Positions 55,042 through 63,601 of a stretch of 64,000 nt of DNA are shown here, piece by piece. Origin of the DNA: Afipia felis ATCC 53690. GTDB taxonomy: Bacteria; Pseudomonadota; Alphaproteobacteria; Rhizobiales; Xanthobacteraceae. Both the position numbers and the translations under genes were made by a program. The DNA lies in NCBI RefSeq assembly GCF_000314735.2, contig NZ_KB375270.1:2418001-2482000 (forward strand), in the 5' to 3' direction. Each line of letters begins with the position of its first letter. The first letter of the stretch is position 1. The notes beneath the pieces were generated by a model. That model ran no database searches. It was not told where the DNA came from and worked only from the letters and a program-made list of their open reading frames with translations.

Positions 55042-56073
55042 TTAAGACTCTGACGTGGAGATATCGTCATGCTTGCGCAAGCCCGACTCACGCCGTGCTT
55101 TGGCACCCAGCATGACCTCCCGAAACAACAGCAACATGACCGAGATCACGAAAGGCACGATATAGTACAGCAGGCGAAACAGCAGCATACCGGCCAGCAG
55201 TTCTTCCTTATCGAACTGGCTGTCGAAATGCATGATGCCGTACAGCATCGCGGCGTCGAACACGCCAAGTCCACCGGGCGAATGGCTGGCGAATCCCAGG
55301 AGGGTGGCGGAAACGAAGATCACCGCCACCACGACGAAGCCGACATGGGGCTCGTCCGGCATCAGGATGTACATCGCGAGCGCGCAAAAGGAGAGGTCGA
55401 CAATGCCGATCAGAACCTGCACCAGCGTCAGGCTGCCGCCCGGCAGCGTCACCGTCCAGTTACCGCGTCCAACATTGCGCGGACGCGACGAAACCCAGAC
55501 GACGTAGCCCGCAAGGACCGCAAGCAGCAGCACAGCCAGCAGGCGGTTAAGCCAGATCGGCAACTGGTCGATCGAGGATGCTGCTTCCGGATGATAGGCC
55601 ACCCCGATGCCGAGTACGGCGGCGTTGCCAAGCCAGAAGGTCAATCCGGCCAGGAAGCAGACCTTGGCGACATCGATCGCGGTCAGGTTCCAGGAAGAAT
55701 AGATCCGGTAGCGGACAGCACCGCCGGTGAAGACGCTCGCGCCAACATTGTGGCCGATCGAATAGCTGGTGAAACCGGCGAAGGCCGCAATGCGGTATGG
55801 GATTTCGGTTCGGCCGATCGCCCGCAACGCGAAGAAGTCATAAAACGTCAGCGTGAAATATCCCGCCGCGACGCACAATCCAGCAAGGACGATGGTTCGG
55901 GTCTCGGTCCCGCTCAATGCACTGAGCACGTCGTCGAGATCGATGTCCCGCAGCATCTGATAGAGAATATAGAGGGCAAAGCCGATAACGGTGACGCTCA
56001 GCGCGACGCCCAGCTTGTGCAGGATTTGCCTCTCTCGCAGAAACGCCAACGCTCTGCGCACAGGTTCAAGCAT
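55042..56073 (-). CDS. Lysylphosphatidylglycerol synthase-like (UPF0104) integral membrane protein
   Basis: This 343-residue protein has about eight membrane helices. It contains ALRAIGRTEIPYRIAAFAGF, TSYSIGHNVGASVFTGGAVR and the FASHSPGGLGVFDAAMLYGI segment, the P-G-G-x-G motif of the LPG_synthase_TM/UPF0104 family. The soluble aminoacyl-transfer domain of true MprF is missing, so it is probably a lipid flippase-like or unknown envelope protein rather than a lysyltransferase. It lies 14 bases before phoR on the same strand, so it may be co-transcribed. Confidence 0.85.
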   Translation of the reverse strand: MLEPVRRALAFLRERQILHKLGVALSVTVIGFALYILYQMLRDIDLDDVLSALSGTETRTIVLAGLCVAAGYFTLTFYDFFALRAIGRTEIPYRIAAFAGFTSYSIGHNVGASVFTGGAVRYRIYSSWNLTAIDVAKVCFLAGLTFWLGNAAVLGIGVAYHPEAASSIDQLPIWLNRLLAVLLLAVLAGYVVWVSSRPRNVGRGNWTVTLPGGSLTLVQVLIGIVDLSFCALAMYILMPDEPHVGFVVVAVIFVSATLLGFASHSPGGLGVFDAAMLYGIMHFDSQFDKEELLAGMLLFRLLYYIVPFVISVMLLLFREVMLGAKARRESGLRKHDDISTSES

Positions 56074-56185
56074 CAAATCCTCAAAGCCTCTCCGTCCCCG
56101 ACACCGTCCTAGCAGACCGCTCGTCGGATCGCGAGACAAAGCGCGAGGATTGCGGCATTTCGCGGCCTGGCCGAAGGCCGGACGC

Positions 56186-56494
56186 TCAACCCTCTTCGCC
56201 GCGGGGCCTGTCCGGCCGCAGCAGGAGCACATAACGCAGCCAGGAGCCGACGGCACCACCCAGCAAATAGGCTCCGAACATGACCAAGCCAAGGTCGAGC
56301 CAGTAGCCCGGCCGCCCCGGCAGCACCCGCCACAACGACACCGCCACCAGCGCCACGACCACCGCGAAGCTCATGCGCATCGTCACGGTCGACAGACTGC
56401 GGACGCGAGAGATTGGCGAAACCCATCCCGTCGCAAAGCCCAGCGCTGCAGCGCCGGCGATCCATCCCCAGTTGAACGCAACGAGAAAGCTCAT
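56186..56494 (-). CDS. Small membrane protein next to the OmpA-like gene
   Basis: This 102-residue protein has three predicted membrane helices (about 8-25, WGWIAGAAALGFATGWVSPI; 39-58, MRMSFAVVVALVAVSLWRVL; 66-90, LDLGLVMFGAYLLGGAVGSW) and a short charged tail. I recognise no named family. It starts 3 bases after the stop of the OmpA/BON gene on the same strand, which suggests a joint function in the envelope. Confidence 0.7.
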   Translation of the reverse strand: MSFLVAFNWGWIAGAAALGFATGWVSPISRVRSLSTVTMRMSFAVVVALVAVSLWRVLPGRPGYWLDLGLVMFGAYLLGGAVGSWLRYVLLLRPDRPRGEEG

Positions 56495-56497
56495 GTC

Positions 56498-57892
56498 TCA
56501 CCTCACCACGAATTCAATGCGGCGGTTTTGCGCCTTGCCTTCTTCGGTGTCGTTGCTGGCCACAGGCCGCTCGCTGCCAAAGCCGACCGCGGAGATGCGT
56601 TCCTTGGGGATACCGGCCTTGATGAGATAGTCAGCGACGGATTGCGCGCGACGGGTCGACAGCGCGAGGTTGGTCTCCTTGTCGCCGTCACTGTCGGTAT
56701 AGCCCGCGATCTCGATCTGCGATGTCGGGCAGCGCAGCACCGCCTCGATCAGGCGATCGAGCAGCCCCGCCGAATCCGGATCGATCACGGCCTTGCCCGT
56801 CTCGAAGCGGATGGTGCCTTTCGCGAGCAACCCCGTCAGCAATTGCTGGCAAATCGTGGCATTCACCGGTGTGGCGACCGGCTTCACCGTCAATTCCGAC
56901 TTCTGTTTCCAGCCCTGGGGCAGCTTCGCGGCGAGTTCATCGCTGATCCGCGTGTTCGCACCGGGATAAAGAGCGTCGCCGGCCAGCGTGACGTCGCGGT
57001 CCTGTATCGTCAGCGTCCCGGTGGACAGTCGCGACAGCGCGCTGAGCGCCGCTGTCGTTGCGGCAAGAAAGCCCTGGGGCGCACCGGCGCTCGCCTTAAG
57101 CTTGTCATCCACCTTTTCGCCGACAAATTTGCGCTCGATTGCACTGAGGATGGCAGCATGCGCATTGTTGTCCGGTACATAGCCGCTCAGTGTCAGCGTC
57201 GATGCCACCGGATCCTTGTTGACCTGAAAAAGATAGGGCGGCGCGTAAAGCGCGTTCTTCTCGACCGTATAACCCTCGGGAAGATTTTTTAGCGCCGCCG
57301 CGATCGCTTCGCGTCCGCCGATTTCGCGCGCCGAACCCTCCAGCGTCACCTTGGTGTTCGCCAGTGAGATCTTGCCTTCTTTCAGTTTCGATATCTGGTC
57401 GATCAGCAGCAACGCCGCCGCGTCGAACCGTACCGGTGCACCGCGCGCGAGCGCCATCTGGTCGACAACCTCGGTGCCGTTCGCAGCATTATGCGCCGCC
57501 TCGAGCAGCCGCGCCTTGATCGCCGGCAACGGCGCGTTGCCGCTCAACGTCACATGGACGACGTCGCGCTCGATCGACCAAGTGAAGGGCACCACCTCCG
57601 CGATCAGCTGGGTCTGGTCGGTAACGAGACGCACGCCCGGTACGCTCGCGACCTGATCGACGGCGGTGCGGCGGCCCTGTTCGGAGAACGCATCCGCCGA
57701 CAGCCGGACGTCACGCCCAGAGACCTCGATCTGGGTCTTGTCCAGCACCGAGTCCTTCAGCGCCGCTGCGGCCTGGGCGGTCAGATGCTGTTCGATCGGC
57801 ACGGTTCCGGTCCAGATCGCCGCCACCCACAAGGCGGCCAGCGGGATCAGCCCGGGCCACCATTTCCGTACCCAGTTGGAAAACTCGCTCAT
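56498..57892 (-). CDS. OmpA-family protein with BON-like domains
   Basis: This 464-residue protein has an N-terminal membrane anchor (about 12-30, LIPLAALWVAAIWTGTV) without a cleavable signal, then a long region with BON-like repeats (VSGRDVRLSADAFSEQGRRT, VTLSGNAPLPAIKARLLEAA, LTLSGYVPDNNAHAAILSAI). The C-terminal OmpA domain ends it, with IRFETGKAVIDPDSAGLLDR, IEIAGYTDSDGDKETNLALS and RRAQSVADYLIKAG, the peptidoglycan-binding motif. The domain order resembles mycobacterial ArfA/OmpATb. The ATG at 57892 leaves AAGG six bases upstream. It probably links the inner membrane to peptidoglycan. Confidence 0.87.
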   Translation of the reverse strand: MSEFSNWVRKWWPGLIPLAALWVAAIWTGTVPIEQHLTAQAAAALKDSVLDKTQIEVSGRDVRLSADAFSEQGRRTAVDQVASVPGVRLVTDQTQLIAEVVPFTWSIERDVVHVTLSGNAPLPAIKARLLEAAHNAANGTEVVDQMALARGAPVRFDAAALLLIDQISKLKEGKISLANTKVTLEGSAREIGGREAIAAALKNLPEGYTVEKNALYAPPYLFQVNKDPVASTLTLSGYVPDNNAHAAILSAIERKFVGEKVDDKLKASAGAPQGFLAATTAALSALSRLSTGTLTIQDRDVTLAGDALYPGANTRISDELAAKLPQGWKQKSELTVKPVATPVNATICQQLLTGLLAKGTIRFETGKAVIDPDSAGLLDRLIEAVLRCPTSQIEIAGYTDSDGDKETNLALSTRRAQSVADYLIKAGIPKERISAVGFGSERPVASNDTEEGKAQNRRIEFVVR

Positions 57893-58054
57893 TCCCATCC
57901 TTTGCGTGAGATATGAGAAAAATCAAACCCTTGCGGCAGTGTCAATTTGGAAGATGCCGTCTGGCGCGCATTGCGCGGATGGGCCTCTGGATAACCTATT
58001 CTTCAACCGATTCTGTCACAAAATCCGCTCTCAAACCCGGTTTTGGACGGATGC

Positions 58055-59113
58055 ATGAAAAAGCTGCGCGGCACGGTGATCCGGCTCGGTCTGGAAACGA
58101 TGGCGGCGACCGGAGCATACCGGCTGCTCGCCCCGGTTACCGGCGGCGTCGGCTTCATCCTGATGCTGCATCACGTCCGGCCCGCCAAACCGGCGGGCTT
58201 CCAGCCTAACCGACATCTTGAAATCACCCCAAGCTTTCTCGAAGCCGTGCTTACGAATCTGCGCGCGTGCGGTATCGATATCGTCAGCCTCGATGAGGCG
58301 CGTCGCCGTCTCACTGCGCAGCAGTTTGAGCGCCGCTTCGCAGCCTTCACGTTCGATGACGGCTATCGTGACAACCGCGATTACGCGCTGCCGATCATGC
58401 GGCGTTTCGATGCGCCGATGACGGTCTATGCGGCGAGCGACTTCGCCGCAGGTACGGGCCGGTTATGGTGGGTGGCGCTGGAGCGCATCGTGGCAAAGAG
58501 CGAAGCGATCACCCTTCCCCTCGACGGCGTCGAGGTGCGGATCGAAGCCGCGACGGATGCGCAGAAGCAGGATGCGTTTGTCCGTCTTCACGATCATTTC
58601 CGCCGCCTGCCGACGGATCGCGACATCAATGCCGCCGTCGGCATGCTGGCGCGGCGCTGCGGCGTCGACGATGCAGCGATCAGCCGCGAGCTGTGCATGT
58701 CGTGGGACGAGTTGAAAGCCTTTGCCACCGACCCGCTGGTGACGATCGGCGCGCATACGATCACGCATTGCAATCTCGCGCATGAACAGGCCGATCAGGC
58801 ACATCGCGAAATCTCCGCGAGTCGCGAGCGCATCGCCGCCGTGCTGGAGCAACCCGTCAACCATTTTGCTTACCCTTACGGCGACAAGGCTGCCGCCGGG
58901 CGTCGCGAGTTCGACACCACCGCAGTGCTTGGATTCCACAGCGCGGTGACGACGCGGCCTGGCATGCTGTTTCCCTCGCATGCCGATCATTTGAACGCGC
59001 TGCCGCGACTGTCGCTCAACGGCAATTTCCAAACTGAACGCGCGCTGTCGGTCCTTACATCCGGCGCTGCAACAGCATTATGGAACGGATTTCGCCGCAT
59101 CGACGTGCGCTAG
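58055..59113 (+). CDS. Polysaccharide deacetylase (NodB homology)
   Basis: This 352-residue protein has an N-terminal hydrophobic stretch (about 22-40) but no clear signal cleavage. The NodB-fold catalytic motifs are FTFDDGYRDNRDYAL (D101, D102), the H-x-x-x-H metal site GAHTITHCNLAHEQ, and the catalytic FAYPYGDKAAAGR. It lies alone between the OmpA-type gene and cydA. A TTG at 58043 would add four residues, but ATG is preferred. The glycan it acts on, either peptidoglycan, LPS or a capsule, is not known. Confidence 0.87.
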   Translation: MKKLRGTVIRLGLETMAATGAYRLLAPVTGGVGFILMLHHVRPAKPAGFQPNRHLEITPSFLEAVLTNLRACGIDIVSLDEARRRLTAQQFERRFAAFTFDDGYRDNRDYALPIMRRFDAPMTVYAASDFAAGTGRLWWVALERIVAKSEAITLPLDGVEVRIEAATDAQKQDAFVRLHDHFRRLPTDRDINAAVGMLARRCGVDDAAISRELCMSWDELKAFATDPLVTIGAHTITHCNLAHEQADQAHREISASRERIAAVLEQPVNHFAYPYGDKAAAGRREFDTTAVLGFHSAVTTRPGMLFPSHADHLNALPRLSLNGNFQTERALSVLTSGAATALWNGFRRIDVR

Positions 59114-59164
59114 GTCAAACCTTCACATTCCGTTTTATTCGCAAAACGCAACGCAGACCGGTTG

Positions 59165-59192
59165 TTGAACGACGCGTCCGGCGTGCTATATC
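59165..59192 (+). promoter_or_regulatory. Candidate promoter of cydAB
   Basis: TTGAAC (59165-59170) and TATATC (59187-59192) lie 16 bases apart and 18 bases before the cydA ATG. I saw no FNR box (TTGAT-N4-ATCAA) in the gap. Confidence 0.45.
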
Positions 59193-59210
59193 CCTTACAT
59201 GCTGGGCTGA

Positions 59211-60632
59211 ATGGATATCGCGATGATGGACGGTATCAGCGCTATTGATCTGGCACGCTCGCAGTTCGCTTTCACGATGTCGTTCCACATCGTGTTTCCG
59301 GCCTTCTCGATCGGCCTCGCCAGCTATCTCGCGGTGCTCGAAGCGCTCTGGCTGTGGACCGGCCGCGAGGTCTTCATCAACCTGTTCAATTACTGGCTGA
59401 AGATTTTCGCCATCGCCTTCGGTATGGGCGTCGTCTCCGGCATCGTGATGTCTTACCAGTTCGGCACCAACTGGGCGGGCTTCTCGGACAAGACCGGCCC
59501 CGTGATCGGGCCGCTGATGGCCTATGAGGTACTTACCGCATTCTTCCTCGAAGCGGGCTTCCTCGGCGTGATGCTGTTCGGGCTTGAGCGCGTCGGACAT
59601 AAACTGCATTTCTTCGCGACGCTGATGGTCGCCGCCGGCACGCTGTTCTCGGCGTTCTGGATTCTGTCGGCGAATTCCTGGATGCAGACGCCCGCCGGCT
59701 ACGCCGTCAACGCCGCCGGCCAGTTCGTACCGGCCGATTGGTGGGAGGTGATCTTCAATCCGTCCTTCCCCTACCGGCTGGTGCATATGGTGCTCGCGGC
59801 CTATCTCACCACCGCCCTCGTGGTCGGCGGCGTGGGCGCCTGGCATCTGCTGCGCGATTCCTCACGTGAAGCCCCGCGCATGATGTTCTCGATGGCGATG
59901 TGGATGGCGACGCTCGTCGCGCCGATCCAGATTCTCGCCGGCGACCAGCACGGACTCAACACGCTTGAACATCAGCCGGCGAAAGTGATGGCAATGGAAG
60001 GACACTTCCAGAGCCACCCTGACGGCGCACCGCTGATTTTATTTGGTTGGCCCGACCAGAAGAACGCACGCGTGAAATACAGCGTCGAGGTGCCGAAGGC
60101 CTCCTCGCTGATCCTCAAACACTCCCTTGATGCGCCGCTGAAAGGTCTCGACACCGTGCCGCGCAAGGACTGGCCGGACGTGCCGCTGATCTTCTGGTCG
60201 TTCCGCATCATGGTCGGAATCGGCTTCCTGATGCTCGGCCTTGGTCTGTTCAGCCTGTGGGAGCGCTGGCGCGGCACACTGTACACATCGCATTGGCTGC
60301 ATCGTTACGCGCTGGCGATGGGGCCTGCCGGATTCATCGCCGTGCTCGCAGGCTGGATCACCACCGAAGCAGGACGACAGCCCTATCTCGTCTGGGGCCT
60401 GCTGCGCACCGCCGACAGCGCCTCGCCGCTCGACGCGCCCGCCGTCGCCTCCTCGTTGATTGCCTTCATCATCGTCTACTTCGCCGTGTTCACGATCGGC
60501 ATCTTCTACATTCTGCGCCTGATGGCCAAGCCGCCACATCATGGCGAGGAAGGGCCGAGCCGGGATACGCCGGTCCGCGCTGCGGGCATCATGCCCGGCC
60601 CGGCGCCGGTCGCGCAGGAGCATCGCTCATGA
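59211..60632 (+). CDS. cydA: Cytochrome bd-type ubiquinol oxidase subunit I, cyanide-insensitive type
   Basis: This 473-residue subunit has about nine helices. Heme ligands are H26 (SFHIVFPAFS) and H192 (RLVHMVLAAYLT), with the conserved Glu pair E106 and E114 in YEVLTAFFLEAGFLG, and Met in FRIMVGIGF. GRQPYLVWGLLRT is the quinol/heme d region. The periplasmic Q loop is short, lacking the C-terminal insert of E. coli CydA (522 residues), as in the CIO type. It couples quinol oxidation to oxygen reduction. cydB overlaps its stop by four bases. Confidence 0.94.
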   Translation: MDIAMMDGISAIDLARSQFAFTMSFHIVFPAFSIGLASYLAVLEALWLWTGREVFINLFNYWLKIFAIAFGMGVVSGIVMSYQFGTNWAGFSDKTGPVIGPLMAYEVLTAFFLEAGFLGVMLFGLERVGHKLHFFATLMVAAGTLFSAFWILSANSWMQTPAGYAVNAAGQFVPADWWEVIFNPSFPYRLVHMVLAAYLTTALVVGGVGAWHLLRDSSREAPRMMFSMAMWMATLVAPIQILAGDQHGLNTLEHQPAKVMAMEGHFQSHPDGAPLILFGWPDQKNARVKYSVEVPKASSLILKHSLDAPLKGLDTVPRKDWPDVPLIFWSFRIMVGIGFLMLGLGLFSLWERWRGTLYTSHWLHRYALAMGPAGFIAVLAGWITTEAGRQPYLVWGLLRTADSASPLDAPAVASSLIAFIIVYFAVFTIGIFYILRLMAKPPHHGEEGPSRDTPVRAAGIMPGPAPVAQEHRS

Positions 60633-61642
60633 ACATCGCGATCGACCTTCCGACGATCTGGGCATTCATCATCGCTTTTGCAGTGTTCATGTATGTGGTG
60701 ATGGACGGCTTCGACCTCGGACTCGGTATGTTGTTTCCGCTGTTTCCCGCCAAGGAAGACCGCGACGTCATCATGAATTCGGTCGCGCCGGTCTGGGACG
60801 GCAACGAAACATGGCTGGTGCTCGGTGGCGGCGGGCTGATGGCCGCCTTTCCGCTCGCCTATGCCGTGCTGATGCCCGCTCTTTACACGCCGATGATCGC
60901 GATGCTGATCGGCCTCATCTTCCGTGGTGTCGCCTTCGAATTCCGCTGGCGCACGCTGCAAAGCGACCGCAACCGCTGGGACACCGCGTTCGCTGGCGGC
61001 TCACTGCTCGCAGCGTTGGCACAAGGCATCGCGCTCGGCGCTATCCTGCAGGGCGTGCCCGTCGCAGGCCGGCATTACGGCGGCGGCTGGTGGGACTGGT
61101 TGACGCCGTTCAGCATCCTGACCGGACTGTCGATCATCGCAGGCTACAGTCTGCTCGGCGCGACCTGGCTCGTGATGAAAACCGAGGGCGACTTGCGCGA
61201 GCGCGCCTATCATTTGAGCTGGCGGCTCTTGTTCGCCACCCTGGCCGCAATCGGCACGGTCAGCCTCGCGACGCCCTTCCTGCAGAATGGTTATGCCGAG
61301 CGCTGGTTCGCATGGCCGAACGTGATGCTGACGGCACAGGTTCCTCTCGCAGTCGCGATCGTCACCGTGCTGCTGATCGTGAACCTGAAGAACCGCCACG
61401 ACTATCGGCCGTTCTTCCTGACACTCCTGCTCTTCGCGCTCTCATATGCCGGGCTCGGCATCAGCATGTGGCCTTACGTGGTGCCCAACAGCATCACGAT
61501 CTGGCAGGCCGCCGCTCCGGAAAAGAGCCTGACCTTCATGCTAGTCGGCGTCGCCGTCCTGGTTCCGCTCATTCTGGCTTATACGTCATGGGCCTATTGG
61601 GTCTTTCGCGGCAAGGTCCGGGCGGGAAGCGGTTACCATTGA
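60629..61642 (+). CDS. cydB: Cytochrome bd-type ubiquinol oxidase subunit II
   Basis: This 337-residue membrane protein has about eight helices. It starts MNIAIDLPTIWAFIIAFAVF and contains YVVMDGFDLGLGMLFPLFPA, the family's D-G-F-D-L-G motif, VWDGNETWLVLGGGGLMAAF and EFRWRTLQSDR. The start overlaps the cydA stop as ATGA. It forms a heterodimer with CydA. A 43-residue gene follows, overlapping by four bases. Confidence 0.95.
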   Translation: MNIAIDLPTIWAFIIAFAVFMYVVMDGFDLGLGMLFPLFPAKEDRDVIMNSVAPVWDGNETWLVLGGGGLMAAFPLAYAVLMPALYTPMIAMLIGLIFRGVAFEFRWRTLQSDRNRWDTAFAGGSLLAALAQGIALGAILQGVPVAGRHYGGGWWDWLTPFSILTGLSIIAGYSLLGATWLVMKTEGDLRERAYHLSWRLLFATLAAIGTVSLATPFLQNGYAERWFAWPNVMLTAQVPLAVAIVTVLLIVNLKNRHDYRPFFLTLLLFALSYAGLGISMWPYVVPNSITIWQAAAPEKSLTFMLVGVAVLVPLILAYTSWAYWVFRGKVRAGSGYH

Positions 61643-61770
61643 ACACATCGCACCAGCCGCCTCGCCTTCTCCAGCGCCTCGCATGGTTCGTAGCGCTCTG
61701 GCTCGGTGGCGTCGGCACCGTTGCGCTGATCTCCTACATCCTGCGCCTCTGGATCGCACCGCACCGGTAA
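61639..61770 (+). CDS. DUF2474 small membrane protein of bd oxidase (CydX-like)
   Basis: This 43-residue protein begins at a TTG (61639) that overlaps the cydB stop TGA, giving the overlap TTGA. After a basic start (PPRLLQRL) it has one membrane helix, LAWFVALWLGGVGTVALISYI, and a short tail. A short single-span protein, either CydX or DUF2474, follows cydAB in many proteobacteria and stabilises the oxidase. The DUF2474 assignment rests on length, position and the W-F-x-x-L-W-x-x-G pattern. Confidence 0.82.
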   Translation: MNTSHQPPRLLQRLAWFVALWLGGVGTVALISYILRLWIAPHR

Positions 61771-61884
61771 GAGACTGCTCCCTTAAAATTTGAACGAACC
61801 AAAACCTTCGCCCGATCAAGGCGCGGATGGCTTGCCAGTGCCGCAGCGGTCAGATTTGATAGCGGTTCTAGAGCGGAGCTTCTC

Positions 61885-62496
61885 ATGATCGCATCCCGAC
61901 TGCTTTCCCTTCTCACCTGCGTCGCGGCGCTGAGTGTGCTGTCGATTCCGTCCGCCGCCGCTCAGGGCCGCTATCCGACGAAATATGTCGATGGCGATCA
62001 GCCCGGCTACGTGCCGAGTGAAGCGGAAGAAGAACTGCCGCCGGAGTTCAAACGCACCACGGTGTTCTATCGCACCACCGAAGCTCCGGGCACCATCATC
62101 GTCTCGACTTCCGAGCGTTTCCTCTATGTCGTGCAGGGCAACGGCCGCGCGCTGCGCTACGGCATCGGCGTCGGACGCGAAGGCTTTCAGTGGCAGGGGC
62201 TTTTGAAGATCACCCGCAAGCAGGAATGGCCGGACTGGACGCCGCCGCCGGAGATGATCGCACGCCAGCCTTATCTGCCGCGCTTCATGGCGGGCGGCCC
62301 CGGCAACCCGATGGGCGCGCGCGCACTCTATCTCGGCACCACCGTGTATCGAATTCACGGCACCAACCAGCCGCAGACCATCGGCACCGCGGTGTCGTCC
62401 GGCTGCTTCCGGCTGGTCAATGCCGACATTGAAGACCTTTACGACCGCATTCCGGTCGGCACCAAAGTTGTCGTCCGGCAGAAGCCGCAGATCTGA
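61885..62496 (+). CDS. L,D-transpeptidase (YkuD domain)
   Basis: This 203-residue periplasmic protein has a signal peptide ending near SAAAQG (residue 27). The YkuD core is ERFLYVVQGNGRALRYGIGV, then LYLGTTVYRIHGTNQPQTIG with the catalytic His and SSGCFRLVNADIEDLYDRI with the catalytic Cys. It should form 3-3 peptidoglycan cross-links or attach proteins to the wall. The E-W-P-D-W-T-P-P stretch is the family's substrate-loop signature. Confidence 0.93.
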   Translation: MIASRLLSLLTCVAALSVLSIPSAAAQGRYPTKYVDGDQPGYVPSEAEEELPPEFKRTTVFYRTTEAPGTIIVSTSERFLYVVQGNGRALRYGIGVGREGFQWQGLLKITRKQEWPDWTPPPEMIARQPYLPRFMAGGPGNPMGARALYLGTTVYRIHGTNQPQTIGTAVSSGCFRLVNADIEDLYDRIPVGTKVVVRQKPQI

Positions 62497-62538
62497 TTTC
62501 GCTAGAGTCTTGACCGATTGGGGACACGGGGCACCGAC

Positions 62539-63591
62539 ATGGCCATCTTCTCACGCACCTTCCGCTCCGGGCTCCTGCTCGGACTTCTCGTGGCACTGAT
62601 CGTCGCCGCCGGCGCATTCATAACCCTCGACCGTTACGATACCCAGACACTGAAACGCACGGTAAAGCGCGGCGCGGTGAACTGCGGTGTCAACGCCGGA
62701 CTCCCCGGATTCTCCAACAAGGATGCGAACGGCAACTGGTCGGGCTTCGACGTCGATATCTGCCGCGCAGTCGCAGCCGCGGTCTTCGACGACGCGACCA
62801 AGGTCAACTTCATCCCGCTCGACACCAACCAGCGCTTCAAGGAGTTGCAGAACCGCAAGGTCGATATCCTGTCGCGCAATTCGACATGGAGCATGTCACG
62901 CGAGGTTGACTACGACCTGACCTTCGCGGCCGTGTCCTATTATGACGGCGAAGGCTTCATGGTGCGGCGCGCGCGCAACGTCGATTCCGCGCTGGAACTC
63001 GGCGGCACCCGTATCTGCGTACAGTCCGACACCACGACGCAGCTCAATCTCGCGGATTATTTCCGCGTCAACAACATGACCTATGACGAGATGAAGTTCG
63101 GTAATATCGGCGAGCTTCTCAAGGCCTACGAGGCCGGCCAGTGCGACGTGCTCACCACCGACACCTCGCAGCTTTATGCCTACCGGCAGAATCTCGCCAA
63201 GCCCGACGATCATGTCATTCTCGCCGACATTATCTCCAAGGAGCCGCTCGCACCCGTGGTGCGCCAGCGCGACGACCAGTGGATGCTGATCGTGAAGTGG
63301 GCGGTCTATGCGATGCTTAACGCCGAGGAGCTTGGCGTGACCTCGAAGAACATCGACGAGGCGCTGAAGTCGAAGAAGCCGGACGTGATGCGGCTTGTCG
63401 GCACCGAGGGCACCTATGGCGAAGAGCTTGGTCTCACCAAGGACTGGGCTGCACGGATCATCCGCCATGTCGGCAATTACGGCGAGGTCTACGAGCGCAA
63501 TGTCGGCCTGGGCTCCAAGCTCGGCATTCCGCGCGGCCTCAATCAGCTCTGGAACGCGGGCGGCATCCAATACGCACCACCGATCCGCTGA
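62539..63591 (+). CDS. AapJ/BztA-like amino-acid-binding protein (orphan)
   Basis: This 350-residue protein has an N-terminal membrane-like signal (about 11-28, LLLGLLVALIVAAGAFITL). The ligand domain is the general amino acid type: VKRGAVNCGVNAGLPGFSNK, GFDVDICRAVAAAVF, LDTNQRFKELQNRKVDILSR, ICVQSDTTTQLNLADYFRV. The C-terminus GLGSKLGIPRGLNQLWNAGG is specific to the AapJ/BztA group. The permease and ATPase genes that should follow (aapQMP) are absent; a VOC gene follows instead. The ATG at 62539 is preferred over a TTG seven codons upstream. Confidence 0.92.
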   Translation: MAIFSRTFRSGLLLGLLVALIVAAGAFITLDRYDTQTLKRTVKRGAVNCGVNAGLPGFSNKDANGNWSGFDVDICRAVAAAVFDDATKVNFIPLDTNQRFKELQNRKVDILSRNSTWSMSREVDYDLTFAAVSYYDGEGFMVRRARNVDSALELGGTRICVQSDTTTQLNLADYFRVNNMTYDEMKFGNIGELLKAYEAGQCDVLTTDTSQLYAYRQNLAKPDDHVILADIISKEPLAPVVRQRDDQWMLIVKWAVYAMLNAEELGVTSKNIDEALKSKKPDVMRLVGTEGTYGEELGLTKDWAARIIRHVGNYGEVYERNVGLGSKLGIPRGLNQLWNAGGIQYAPPIR

Positions 63592-63601
63592 GGATATTTG
63601 C

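Noticed and set aside
55042..56073. Calling this gene MprF, a full lysylphosphatidylglycerol synthase
   Set aside because: The C-terminal lysyl-transferase domain is absent; only the membrane part is encoded.
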